Shown here in pieces: positions 35,277-43,422 of a stretch of 64,000 nucleotides of DNA (position 1 is the first letter of the stretch; each line of letters opens with the position of its first letter). Below the pieces are notes generated by a model, which worked only from the letters and a program-made list of their open reading frames with translations, searched no databases and was not told the origin of the DNA. The stretch lies in NCBI GenBank assembly GCA_023408815.1, contig JAEYJO010000080.1, forward strand, positions 1 to 64,000, written 5' to 3'. Both the position numbers and the translations under genes were made by a program. Origin of the DNA: Bacillota bacterium (GTDB taxonomy: Bacteria; Bacillota; Clostridia; Lachnospirales; Lachnospiraceae).

Positions 35277-35325
35277 GACTCCCTATAAGAGATAGAGTAG
35301 ACTATCTTTATGGGGAGTTTTTTAT
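35277..35325 (+). terminator. Terminator after HPr-like gene
   Basis: ACTCCCTATAAGAGATAG pairs with CTATCTTTATGGGGAGT with few mismatches and is followed by six T. Confidence 0.85.
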
Positions 35326-35331
35326 CTTGGT

Positions 35332-35377
35332 CATATTGTTTGGAGACATTCACAAAAGGATCTTTTGACACCCTAAT
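35332..35377 (+). mobile_element. Solo end of the ATTAGGG MITE
   Basis: This 46-bp segment matches the terminal part of the MITE copies at 14250 and 50623 (CATATTG...GGAGA...TTTTGACACCCTAAT). The other end is missing, so it is a deletion remnant or an old half copy. Confidence 0.6.
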
Positions 35378-35383
35378 CCTTGT

Positions 35384-35427
35384 AGGAAAGTACGTCCTAT
35401 AAGATAAAAGCCCTTCGGGCAAGATGG
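35384..35427 (+). repeat. Short palindromic dispersed repeat, copy A
   Basis: The segment contains GAAAGTACGTCCTATAAGAT, then AAAAGCCCTTCGGGCAAGAT with the small hairpin GCCCTTCGGGC. Related copies occur at 48170-48240 and 57628-57684, each between a terminator or stop and the next gene. Confidence 0.55.
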
Positions 35428-35561
35428 AAATATGATTTCAGTAGCGTCTCTGCTCCGGAAGAAAGCTCACACGAATAGGCTATGATATATATGCCTCATT
35501 CTTCATTTCTATGGGGCTATTGTGGAATGGATTATATTGGTTGAGGATTTGGAGAGAAGAG

Positions 35562-38036
35562 ATGGGATATGAGTCCGCTGAGCGGATATGGGGTATAAAG
35601 GTGGAACAGAATAAAAAGGAAGAAATACATATATCCGTTCGCAATCTGGTAGAATTCGTACTGCGTTCCGGGAATATTGATAATAGAAGGACCACAGCAC
35701 CGGATCAGGCGATGCAGGAAGGCAGCCGGGTGCATAGGATGATACAAAGGCGAATGGGGTCCGATTATCATGCGGAGGTAGTTCTCAGGCATCCGTATGA
35801 GACGGAGGAATATACTGTTGTCGTAGAAGGAAGAGCAGACGGAATCATAGACGGTACGGAAGCCACTCCGGTAACGGTGGATGAAATCAAGGGGACTTAT
35901 CTGGAGCTTAAGAAAATCAAAGAGGCTTTCGCAGTCCATCTGGCACAGGCGAAGTGCTATGCGTATATTTATGCCGATAAAAATAAACTGAAGGAAATTT
36001 GCGTCCGTATGACCTACTGTAATCTGGATACGGAGGAAATCAAGTATTTTCATTCCAGCTATACCTTTATGGAATTAAAAGAGTGGTTCGAGGATATCTT
36101 GACGCAATATAAAAGGTGGACTGACTTCGAGTTCCAGTGGAAGCGAAGCATGACGCAGTCCATTAAAGATCTTTCTTTCCCGTTTCCGTACAGAGAGGGG
36201 CAGAAGGATCTGGTGACCTATGTATATCAGAGTATTTACCACGGTAAAAAACTTTTTATAGAAGCGCCTACGGGAGTCGGCAAGACGATTTCCACAGTTT
36301 TTCCTGCAATTAAGGCCTTGGGTGAGGGATTGGGAGAAAGGATATTCTATTTGACGGCGAAGACTATTACAAGAACTGTTGCCGACGATACCTTTCAGCT
36401 GTTGAGGAGAAAAGGGCTGCAAATGAAGTCTGTGATACTGACGGCCAAGGAAAAAATCTGCTTTATGGAGGAAACGGAATGCAATCCGGAGTACTGTCCG
36501 TATGCGAAAGGGCATTATGACCGCATTAACGAGGCTATATACGACTTATTGACCCACTCGGACAATTTCTCCAGAGAGGCGATCGAAGAGTATGCAAAGG
36601 CTCATCAGGTATGCCCCTTCGAGCTGTGTCTGGACATGAGCTTGTTTTCCGATGCCGTTATCTGCGATTATAATTATGTGTTCGATCCGCATGTGTATTT
36701 GAAGCGCTTTTTTGCGGATGGAGTGAAGGGCGATTATATTTTTCTTATCGACGAAGCTCACAATCTGGTAGACCGCGGCAGGGAAATGTACAGTGCAGTG
36801 CTTTGCAAGGAAGATTTCCTGAAATTAAAGAAGAGTGTAAAAGAGATTGACGGTAAAATGGAGCATTATCTGGAGAAATGCAACAAGGAGCTATTAACTT
36901 TGAAACGGGAGTGTACGAACTATCGGATCGAAGAGTATATCTCACCCTTTGTCATGGCGTTACAGAGGCTTAGTGCTGTGATGGAGACTTATTTGGAGGA
37001 GTATGACGGCAGACATGCGGTACATGAAAATGAGATAAGGTCAGAAATTCTGGACTTTTACTTCGCGGTATCCCATTTTCTCGATATTTATGAGAGGGTG
37101 GACGAGAATTACGTCGTTTACTCGGAGATGCGGGAGGATGGAAGCTTTATTTTAAAGCTTTTTTGTGTGAATCCGTCGGTAAATCTGCGGGAATGTATGG
37201 CGAAGGGAAGAAGTACCATTTTGTTCTCCGCAACCCTGCTTCCCATTCAGTATTATAAGGGTCTTTTGGGAGGCGAAGGGGGAGATTACGAGGTATATGC
37301 CAAGTCGGTGTTCGACCCTGAGAGGAAGGCACTTTTTATCGGAAGCGATGTGACAAGCAGATATACGAGACGAACAGATATGGAATATTACAATATCGCC
37401 TCATACATCCATGAGATTGTCAAGAACCGGAATGGAAATTATATGATATTCTTTCCTTCTCATGCTTTTTTGCAGAAGGTATATGAGACATTTGAGGACT
37501 ATTTTGCGGACAAAGGAAGCGTGGAATGTATTCTTCAGGAGGACCGTATGGATGAACGGTCGAGAGAGGAATTCCTAAACCGTTTCGCGTGGAACGACGA
37601 CTGCGATTTGTCCCAGATGATTCGTATGGAGGTGGAGATAGAGGATGAAAAAAGCCTGCTGGGTTTCTGTGTGCTTGGAGGGATATTCAGCGAGGGCATC
37701 GACTTGAAGAGAGACAGCTTGATCGGTGCTATTATCGTTGGTACGGGGCTGCCTTTAGTCTGCAACGAAAGGGAAATCCTGAAAAACTATTTCGATGAAA
37801 AAGGGGGCAGCGGCTTCGACTACGCTTACCGTTATCCGGGCATGAATAAGGTATTGCAGGCGGCTGGAAGGGTAATAAGGACTGCGGAGGATGTAGGGCT
37901 GGTAGCACTTTTGGACGATCGATTCCTGAATCATTCCTATCAAAAAATGTTCCCGCGGGAATGGGAACATTTCGAAGTGGTTACGGCTGATTTGGTGGCA
38001 AAGCGGGTGGAACGCTTTTGGGACGGCTGGCTGTGA
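35562..38036 (+). CDS. XPD/DinG-like DNA helicase with N-terminal nuclease-like domain
   Basis: An 824-residue protein. Residues about 80-140 resemble a Cas4-type PD-(D/E)XK nuclease core (VEGRADGIIDG, VDEIKG, QAKCYAYIY). The helicase part has Walker A APTGVGKT (about 235), cysteines of an Fe-S domain (ETECNPEYCPY, HQVCPFELC), DEAH box LIDEAHNL (about 395) and the late motif QAAGRVIRT. It would be an Fe-S helicase joined to a nuclease, acting in repair. The ATG at 35562 is behind GGAGAG. Its last 56 bp overlap the endonuclease IV gene on the other strand. Confidence 0.85.
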   Translation: MGYESAERIWGIKVEQNKKEEIHISVRNLVEFVLRSGNIDNRRTTAPDQAMQEGSRVHRMIQRRMGSDYHAEVVLRHPYETEEYTVVVEGRADGIIDGTEATPVTVDEIKGTYLELKKIKEAFAVHLAQAKCYAYIYADKNKLKEICVRMTYCNLDTEEIKYFHSSYTFMELKEWFEDILTQYKRWTDFEFQWKRSMTQSIKDLSFPFPYREGQKDLVTYVYQSIYHGKKLFIEAPTGVGKTISTVFPAIKALGEGLGERIFYLTAKTITRTVADDTFQLLRRKGLQMKSVILTAKEKICFMEETECNPEYCPYAKGHYDRINEAIYDLLTHSDNFSREAIEEYAKAHQVCPFELCLDMSLFSDAVICDYNYVFDPHVYLKRFFADGVKGDYIFLIDEAHNLVDRGREMYSAVLCKEDFLKLKKSVKEIDGKMEHYLEKCNKELLTLKRECTNYRIEEYISPFVMALQRLSAVMETYLEEYDGRHAVHENEIRSEILDFYFAVSHFLDIYERVDENYVVYSEMREDGSFILKLFCVNPSVNLRECMAKGRSTILFSATLLPIQYYKGLLGGEGGDYEVYAKSVFDPERKALFIGSDVTSRYTRRTDMEYYNIASYIHEIVKNRNGNYMIFFPSHAFLQKVYETFEDYFADKGSVECILQEDRMDERSREEFLNRFAWNDDCDLSQMIRMEVEIEDEKSLLGFCVLGGIFSEGIDLKRDSLIGAIIVGTGLPLVCNEREILKNYFDEKGGSGFDYAYRYPGMNKVLQAAGRVIRTAEDVGLVALLDDRFLNHSYQKMFPREWEHFEVVTADLVAKRVERFWDGWL

Positions 38037-38898
38037 ATATTCCGCTTCGCAGCATTTGAATCTCCTCTTTATAGGGGGGCTCCAGCCTGGACGGATCTTC
38101 CTTTGAAGGAATATAAGGTGTCTCCAATATTTTGGGGATATCCGTGAAGGCAGGATGATGGACGATGGAGTGCAGTGCCTCGAAGCCGATATATCCTTGT
38201 CCGATATTGCTATGTCTGTCCTTGCCGGCGCCGCATGGATTCTTGCTGTCGTTGATATGCAGGACGGCTACCTTATCCTTTCCCATCAAGCGATCCAGGC
38301 GCTCTACGCATTCGTCAAAGCCATGGACAACATCATAGCCTGCATCGTGCATATGGCAGGTGTCCAGACAAACCCCCAGCTTTTCATTGTGGATAACTTT
38401 ATCGAAGATGGCGGCCAGCTCTTCGAAGCTTCTGCCGATTTCGGAGCCCTTCCCCGCCATGGTCTCCAAAGCGATGGTGCAGGGCGTGTCTTTGTCCAAT
38501 ATCTCATTGAGGCCCTCCGCTATTTTGCGGATGCCTGCATCCTGGCCCGCGCCTACATGGGCGCCGGGGTGAAGCACGAGAACCTTGCTCTTTAGTGCAG
38601 CAGTACGCTGTATATCCATAGAAAGGAAATCCACAGCCAGTTTGAAGGTATCGGCATTTATACTGTTACCGAGATTTATAATATAAGGAGCATGGATTAT
38701 GGCATCTGTGATACTATGCTCCTTCATATAGGACAGACCTGCGTCTATGTTCAGTTCTTCTATCGCCTTGCGTTTCGTATTCTGGGGAGCTCCCGTAAAT
38801 ATCATAAAAGCGTTTGCTTCATAAGAAGCGGCTTCTTTGGCGGAGCCGAGAAACATTTCCTTGCCCTTCATTCCCACATGTGAACCTATTTTTAACAT
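37981..38898 (-). CDS. nfo: Endonuclease IV (AP endonuclease)
   Basis: About 305 residues; it cleaves DNA at abasic sites using three metal ions. Metal ligands are visible: HAPYIIN, LHPGAHVGAG, LETMAGKGSE, CLDTCHMHDAGYD and HINDSKN...KDRHSNIGQG. The start is uncertain: MLKIGSHVG (38898) is the usual beginning, but the only good ribosome binding site (AAAGGAG) is nearer to an ATG at 38910. The C-terminal 25 residues extend past the usual end and overlap the helicase gene by 56 bp. Confidence 0.92.
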   Translation of the reverse strand: MLKIGSHVGMKGKEMFLGSAKEAASYEANAFMIFTGAPQNTKRKAIEELNIDAGLSYMKEHSITDAIIHAPYIINLGNSINADTFKLAVDFLSMDIQRTAALKSKVLVLHPGAHVGAGQDAGIRKIAEGLNEILDKDTPCTIALETMAGKGSEIGRSFEELAAIFDKVIHNEKLGVCLDTCHMHDAGYDVVHGFDECVERLDRLMGKDKVAVLHINDSKNPCGAGKDRHSNIGQGYIGFEALHSIVHHPAFTDIPKILETPYIPSKEDPSRLEPPYKEEIQMLRSGIFTASRPKSVPPALPPNQP

Positions 38899-39048
38899 TT
38901 TTCTAATCATGCTCCTTTCAACACTTCTCCGATGTCTCCGATGTCGGTCGATAGCGAAACGCATAACCTTTATAGATTTTATGTACGATTTCACGGCCTT
39001 CCGAAAAAAGCTTCTGACACCCTCAAAAATTGTACATAAAATTATCAC

Positions 39049-39596
39049 AGTCTAGCAGTTTCGCAAACGTTAGTCCTTTATATACTTTTTAGTAGTATAG
39101 CATCGAAGTCGAAAAAGGTAAAGTTAACATAACTTTTCATTTGGTTGGGATTTATGTAGATGTCGAAAAAGAAAAAATGAAATATTTTTTTGACAAATGA
39201 CGTCAGAATTTAGAGAAAATGGAAGATGAGTCACGAAAAATGACATAAACGTCATATGTGGATAACTCGGTGGAAATTGGGGATTTCTTTTCAAAAAGTC
39301 TTAAAAAGCATTAGAAATCGTACAAGTTCTCCACATTAATAATTTTGCAAGACAAACTTGAAAAATCAGAAAAATACTGATTCAGTCAAAAAAATTATGT
39401 CAAGTATGAGAAAATATTGACCGAATTGGATAGGCCGTAATTGTGGTTAAAGTGCCGATCAGGCTCGTAATATATTATGTAAATCAATAGGGGTATTAAA
39501 AGGCGTTCATGAAAATCAAGATATATATGCAGAGCTTCTCATGCTATAATAAAACAATAATTGACAGGTCATTCAATAAGGATTGGAGGATATAGG
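39049..39596. other. Long AT-rich intergenic region with several dyads
   Basis: No gene is seen. The region has TGACGTCA near 39199, ATGACATAAACGTCAT (39240-39255), an exact DnaA-box match TGTGGATAA (39257-39265) and ACTGATTCAGT near 39377. TTGACA occurs near 39191 without a good -10. The dyads ATGAC...GTCAT may be a regulator site. Confidence 0.4.
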
Positions 39597-40904
39597 ATGT
39601 GGGCTTATGAAAGTGTGTTTTATCAGATTTATCCACTGGGTTTTTGCGGCGCGCCATTTGAAAACGACGGAGTACTCCGGTCTGGGATACTGAAGACGAT
39701 CGATTGGATTCCCCATATAAAGCATCTGGGAGCGAATGCGATATATTTTTCGCCGGTATTCGAATCCGATACTCATGGATATAATACGAGAGACTATAAA
39801 CAGCTCGATTGCAGGCTTGGAAGTAACGAAGACTTTAAAAGGGTATGCAGCAGTTTGCATGAAAACGGAATCCGCGTAGTGTTGGACGGGGTATTCAACC
39901 ATGTGGGAAGAGGTTTTTATCAATTTCAGGATGTCATAAGAAATAGGGATAGGTCCCCATATCTGAATTGGTTTCCTATTGATTTGGGAGGAAACTCCAA
40001 TTATAACGATGGACTTTGGTATGAAGGCTGGGAAGGCAATTATGATTTAGTGAAGCTGAATCTAAGGAATGAGGAGGTCATAAAGCACCTTCTGGATTGC
40101 GTAGGATTCTGGATCGATGAGTTCGGCATCGATGGACTGAGGCTGGATGTGGCTTATTGTCTGGATCATGATTTTGTACGCAGGCTTAGATGCTTTACGG
40201 ACAGTAAAAAGGAGGATTTTTTCCTCGTGGGCGAGATGCTGCACGGAGATTATAATCAGATGGTAAATGAGAGCATGCTGCATTCGGCGACCAACTATGA
40301 ATGTTATAAAGGACTTTATTCCAGCTTCAACAGCATGAATATGTTCGAAATCAATCATTCGCTGCTGCGTCAGTTCGGACCGGAGAACTGGACGCTCTAT
40401 AAGGGGAAGCATCTGCTCTCCTTTGTGGATAATCACGATGTCACCCGGATTGCCAGTATTCTTTCCAATGAAAAGCACCTTCCGCTGATTTATGCGCTAT
40501 GTTTCGGGATGCCCGGGATTCCATGCGTATATTATGGAAGCGAATGGGGAGCAAGGGCGAGGAAGAGCGAAGGCGATCCGGCGCTGCGCGCCTGCTTTGA
40601 GGCGCCTGTCACCGGCGAGTTGACAGAGTATATCGGGAAGCTCGCAGAAGCGAAGAAGAATTCCGAAGCATTAAATTATGGAGATTTCCGTTCTCTTTTC
40701 CTTACGAATAAGCAGTGTGTATTTGAGCGGAAATCACAAAATGAAAGGGTGCTTGTGGCCATTAACGCCGATGGAGAAAGCTTCCGGGCACATTTTGATA
40801 CGGGATGCCAGACAGCTTTCGATTTAATCAGCGGTCGGGAGTATGAACTTAATGGCGGAAGTGAGCTTCCACCGTATAGTGCTTATTTCTGGAGAACAAT
40901 ATAA
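39597..40904 (+). CDS. GH13 alpha-amylase-family glycosidase
   Basis: A 435-residue cytoplasmic enzyme (no signal peptide) of glycoside hydrolase family 13. The conserved regions are DGVFNHVGRG, GLRLDVAY with the nucleophile Asp (about 184), LVGEMLHG with the acid/base Glu (about 211) and FVDNHDVTRI with the third Asp. Length and lack of extra domains fit a maltodextrin-degrading enzyme such as a cyclomaltodextrinase or maltogenic amylase. TTGGAGGA precedes the ATG at 39597. It stands alone. Confidence 0.9.
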   Translation: MWAYESVFYQIYPLGFCGAPFENDGVLRSGILKTIDWIPHIKHLGANAIYFSPVFESDTHGYNTRDYKQLDCRLGSNEDFKRVCSSLHENGIRVVLDGVFNHVGRGFYQFQDVIRNRDRSPYLNWFPIDLGGNSNYNDGLWYEGWEGNYDLVKLNLRNEEVIKHLLDCVGFWIDEFGIDGLRLDVAYCLDHDFVRRLRCFTDSKKEDFFLVGEMLHGDYNQMVNESMLHSATNYECYKGLYSSFNSMNMFEINHSLLRQFGPENWTLYKGKHLLSFVDNHDVTRIASILSNEKHLPLIYALCFGMPGIPCVYYGSEWGARARKSEGDPALRACFEAPVTGELTEYIGKLAEAKKNSEALNYGDFRSLFLTNKQCVFERKSQNERVLVAINADGESFRAHFDTGCQTAFDLISGREYELNGGSELPPYSAYFWRTI

Positions 40905-41005
40905 TATATTTTGGCATTTATAAGAGTGGAAGGCACTTCAAACTAATTTCCTTTTCTAGAATCTTCTGATTTCAAATACAAATCAAAGGATGATAAACAG
41001 TTTTT

Positions 41006-41332
41006 TTATGCCACCGTTATCATCCTTTTTAAGTTCAATGCGACAGCAGGAAGTAAGCATTCTTCAGATGCCCTATGAATGCCCCTCTTTTTTATCATCT
41101 TCAGATTGTGCTCTCGTTTTAAAACCGCAAAAATACCCTCTGCCCAGATTTTTCTAAGTCGTATCATACGTAGATATTCAGATGTCTCATATTTCATCAT
41201 GTTTCGATGAAAGGCAGAATAATTAGCACTTGCGTTAATCCGTATACTTTCCTTATCTATTTCACAATGCAATAGTTTAGCACGGCCACTACACGCTTTG
41301 CGTGGACACATATATAAACGATAGTAATTCAT
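41006..41332 (-). pseudogene. IS1182-type transposase, C-terminal fragment
   Basis: 108 residues matching the end of DDE transposases of the IS1182 type (RLRKIWAEGIFAVLKREHNL, then HRASEECLLPAVALNLKRM). The catalytic region upstream is absent. A relic of an inserted element. Confidence 0.7.
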
Positions 41333-41829
41333 ACTACTTTTCTTAAATACAATTCTGATAAAGTTAAGATGATTTCAAAACCACAATGTACTGTAACATC
41401 ATATCCACCATCCAACGCAAGCTTATGGATTGGATAATTTATAGCATGCTTCCGGATATAGATAATCCTCAAAATACAATTAGTTATAAGATTCATTTAT
41501 CTAAGGTTAATTTTGGGATTCTTTCAAAAGATGATAAGAATACTTGCAGTACTATTCATACCGGCAATTTTATGTTTAATAACAAGATTTGTCGGATACT
41601 CAGATGACCAAATCCGTGAGTTTGGGCATAGGATTGTTAAGTCATATTATTTTAAAAATATTTTCCAGTGGGACACGTTTATTGCTGCCTTTTTCTGCAG
41701 TGAACATAAAACTAATGAAAATTCGTACCGGTGGAGTTGTTGAAATATTAATATGTTTTGGCTTTTCATGTTTTCTAATAAATTTTATTGCAGAATGAAT
41801 CTTAAATAGCAAATTATAGGAGGGCTTTT
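41333..41829. other. Degraded mobile-element debris
   Basis: Several short overlapping frames, one with a membrane-like stretch (ILAVLFIPAILCLITRFVG, from about 41530). None has a proper start or family match. Confidence 0.4.
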
Positions 41830-42480
41830 ATGACACACATAATAGCGATATCAAATCAAAAAGGCAGAATAGGAAAGACCACAACAGCCATAAATTTATG
41901 CGCTGCATTAGTAGATAAAGGCCATAAAGTATTGTTAGTAGAAGCTGATTCCCAGGAAAACGCGGTGGCGGCTTTAGGATTTAATGGTTTTGATTTATTA
42001 CCAGCAAATACATAATCCATGATCGTTATAATTACATATTTATTAATTGTCCTCCTCATTGGGGTTACTTGGTGTCAATGCTCATATAGCTGCTGATCAG
42101 GTCATCATACCGGCACTTCTGGAACCACTACCAGCTGAAAGATCTTCAGCAACTATTAAAGACCATTGTAATGATAAAAAAGAAGTGTAATCCTGCTTTA
42201 GAAATTGCAGGAAATAGAAGGAGAAGAGGATCAGTGCCTGCCGGAAAAACTACAATGTCATGTATTATCTTATATTTCACTTGTTATGAAGCAGTAAAGG
42301 TCATGGTAGCAATTAACATTTACCGGTCTCATATAATCATTAGTGAAAAGGCATTTGCTTTTGGGCTAAAAATGGAATGTGCGAAAATGAAAAAGAAAGT
42401 AGCAGAACTGATCCTTGGATTGCAGAAAAGACCGGATTGGGGCGCAGCACAATACAACGTATATCAGATTGATATAATTT
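41830..42480 (+). pseudogene. parA/soj partition ATPase, broken by several frame changes
   Basis: The frame at 41830-42015 starts MTHIIAISNQKGRIGKTTT, a ParA Walker A where the usual KGGVGKTT has become KGRIGKTT, and ends early after EADSQENAVAALG. ParA sequence resumes in other frames: CPPHWG near 42047, LLGVNAHIAADQVIIPALLE near 42066-42125, and KDLQQLLKTIVMIKKKCNPA near 42140-42200. At least three breaks are needed, so the gene is dead. It implies a former plasmid or integrative element. Confidence 0.75.
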
Positions 42481-42910
42481 AGTCGGAGTTACTGGATATT
42501 GTTGACAATGAACAAGATTAATTATATACGTTATGAAGAGTCTTGGTATTTATAAAATAGGAAGCAAACAAGCTGTTGTATTGAAAGAATGCAGTTAAAA
42601 TAAAAAGTGGTGTTTAGATATCATAGAGGATGTTTTTTCCACAGGTAAAGACAAAGGCACAAAGGTAACTTTAGGAAATAAGGTATTGCAAAAGTATTTT
42701 TCAGAGAACTATGATCAGGAAAAAATCGAAGCTGTAATATTTAATATTCTTGAGCGTAGGTATCGGGAAAATCAGTAGATGCCTGTTATATGGATACAAA
42801 GCTAAAAATACGCAAACGGCTCTAAAAATGCTATTCCCACGGTAATTACAAACTCGGATTCCGCATACAGTTCTCAGTCTGTTGCCTATGAAGATAATGG
42901 AGGCTCTTCT
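42481..42910. other. Remnant coding sequence of a mobile element
   Basis: A protein-like stretch (GKDKGTKVTLGNKVLQKYF, then DQEKIEAVIFNILERRY) is readable around 42645-42775 on the plus strand without a start. It probably belongs to the same decayed element as the parA relic. Confidence 0.35.
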
Positions 42911-43279
42911 ATGACGAGTCATAAGTGGAAGCAATACCGCAATTTGATCTTTGACATAAAATCAGTGCATGCAAATTATGAACCCCTTACGGAAGATAAT
43001 TTTTATTCTTGTATAACTGCTTCGGAAGCAGAACATTACATAACTTCTGGATGTAATATAGGTGACCCAAATCCATTTACCATGGAGAAAATATATGCCC
43101 CTTCCACTGGTCTGCTCGCAATCAAAAACGTGGATGGGGATTCTTATGAACAAGGTAATGATTCTGGTAAAATGTGGTATGAAATTTCTGTTCTATCAGC
43201 CTTCATAATTGTTCAAAAATTACATTATAAAAAAATTTATTCGTCAATTCTTTATAAACATACTCCATTGAAAACATAA
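42911..43279 (+). CDS. Hypothetical protein, possibly a fragment
   Basis: 122 residues; GGAGG lies 6 bases before the ATG. The same frame continues upstream as protein-like sequence without another start, so this may be the 3' part of a longer decayed gene. No family is recognised. Confidence 0.35.
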   Translation: MTSHKWKQYRNLIFDIKSVHANYEPLTEDNFYSCITASEAEHYITSGCNIGDPNPFTMEKIYAPSTGLLAIKNVDGDSYEQGNDSGKMWYEISVLSAFIIVQKLHYKKIYSSILYKHTPLKT

Positions 43280-43422
43280 TTTATATTGTAAGAATAAGCT
43301 CAAGGTAACTCTTAATGTATAGTGTTTATTTTCATATTAAGACATAATATAACAACAATATACACCAGCATGCATAATATGTATTGTAAGATAATTTTAT
43401 AATACTGTAAGGAGATAAAAAT

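Noticed and set aside
38990..39035. Possible fourth MITE end (GACACCCT) near the endonuclease IV 5' region
   Set aside because: Only 8 bases match; the inner part of the end is absent.
39257..39265. Exact DnaA box in the intergenic region before the amylase gene
   Set aside because: A single 9-mer is expected by chance at this scale and no further boxes, AT-rich unwinding element or dnaA/dnaN gene is near.
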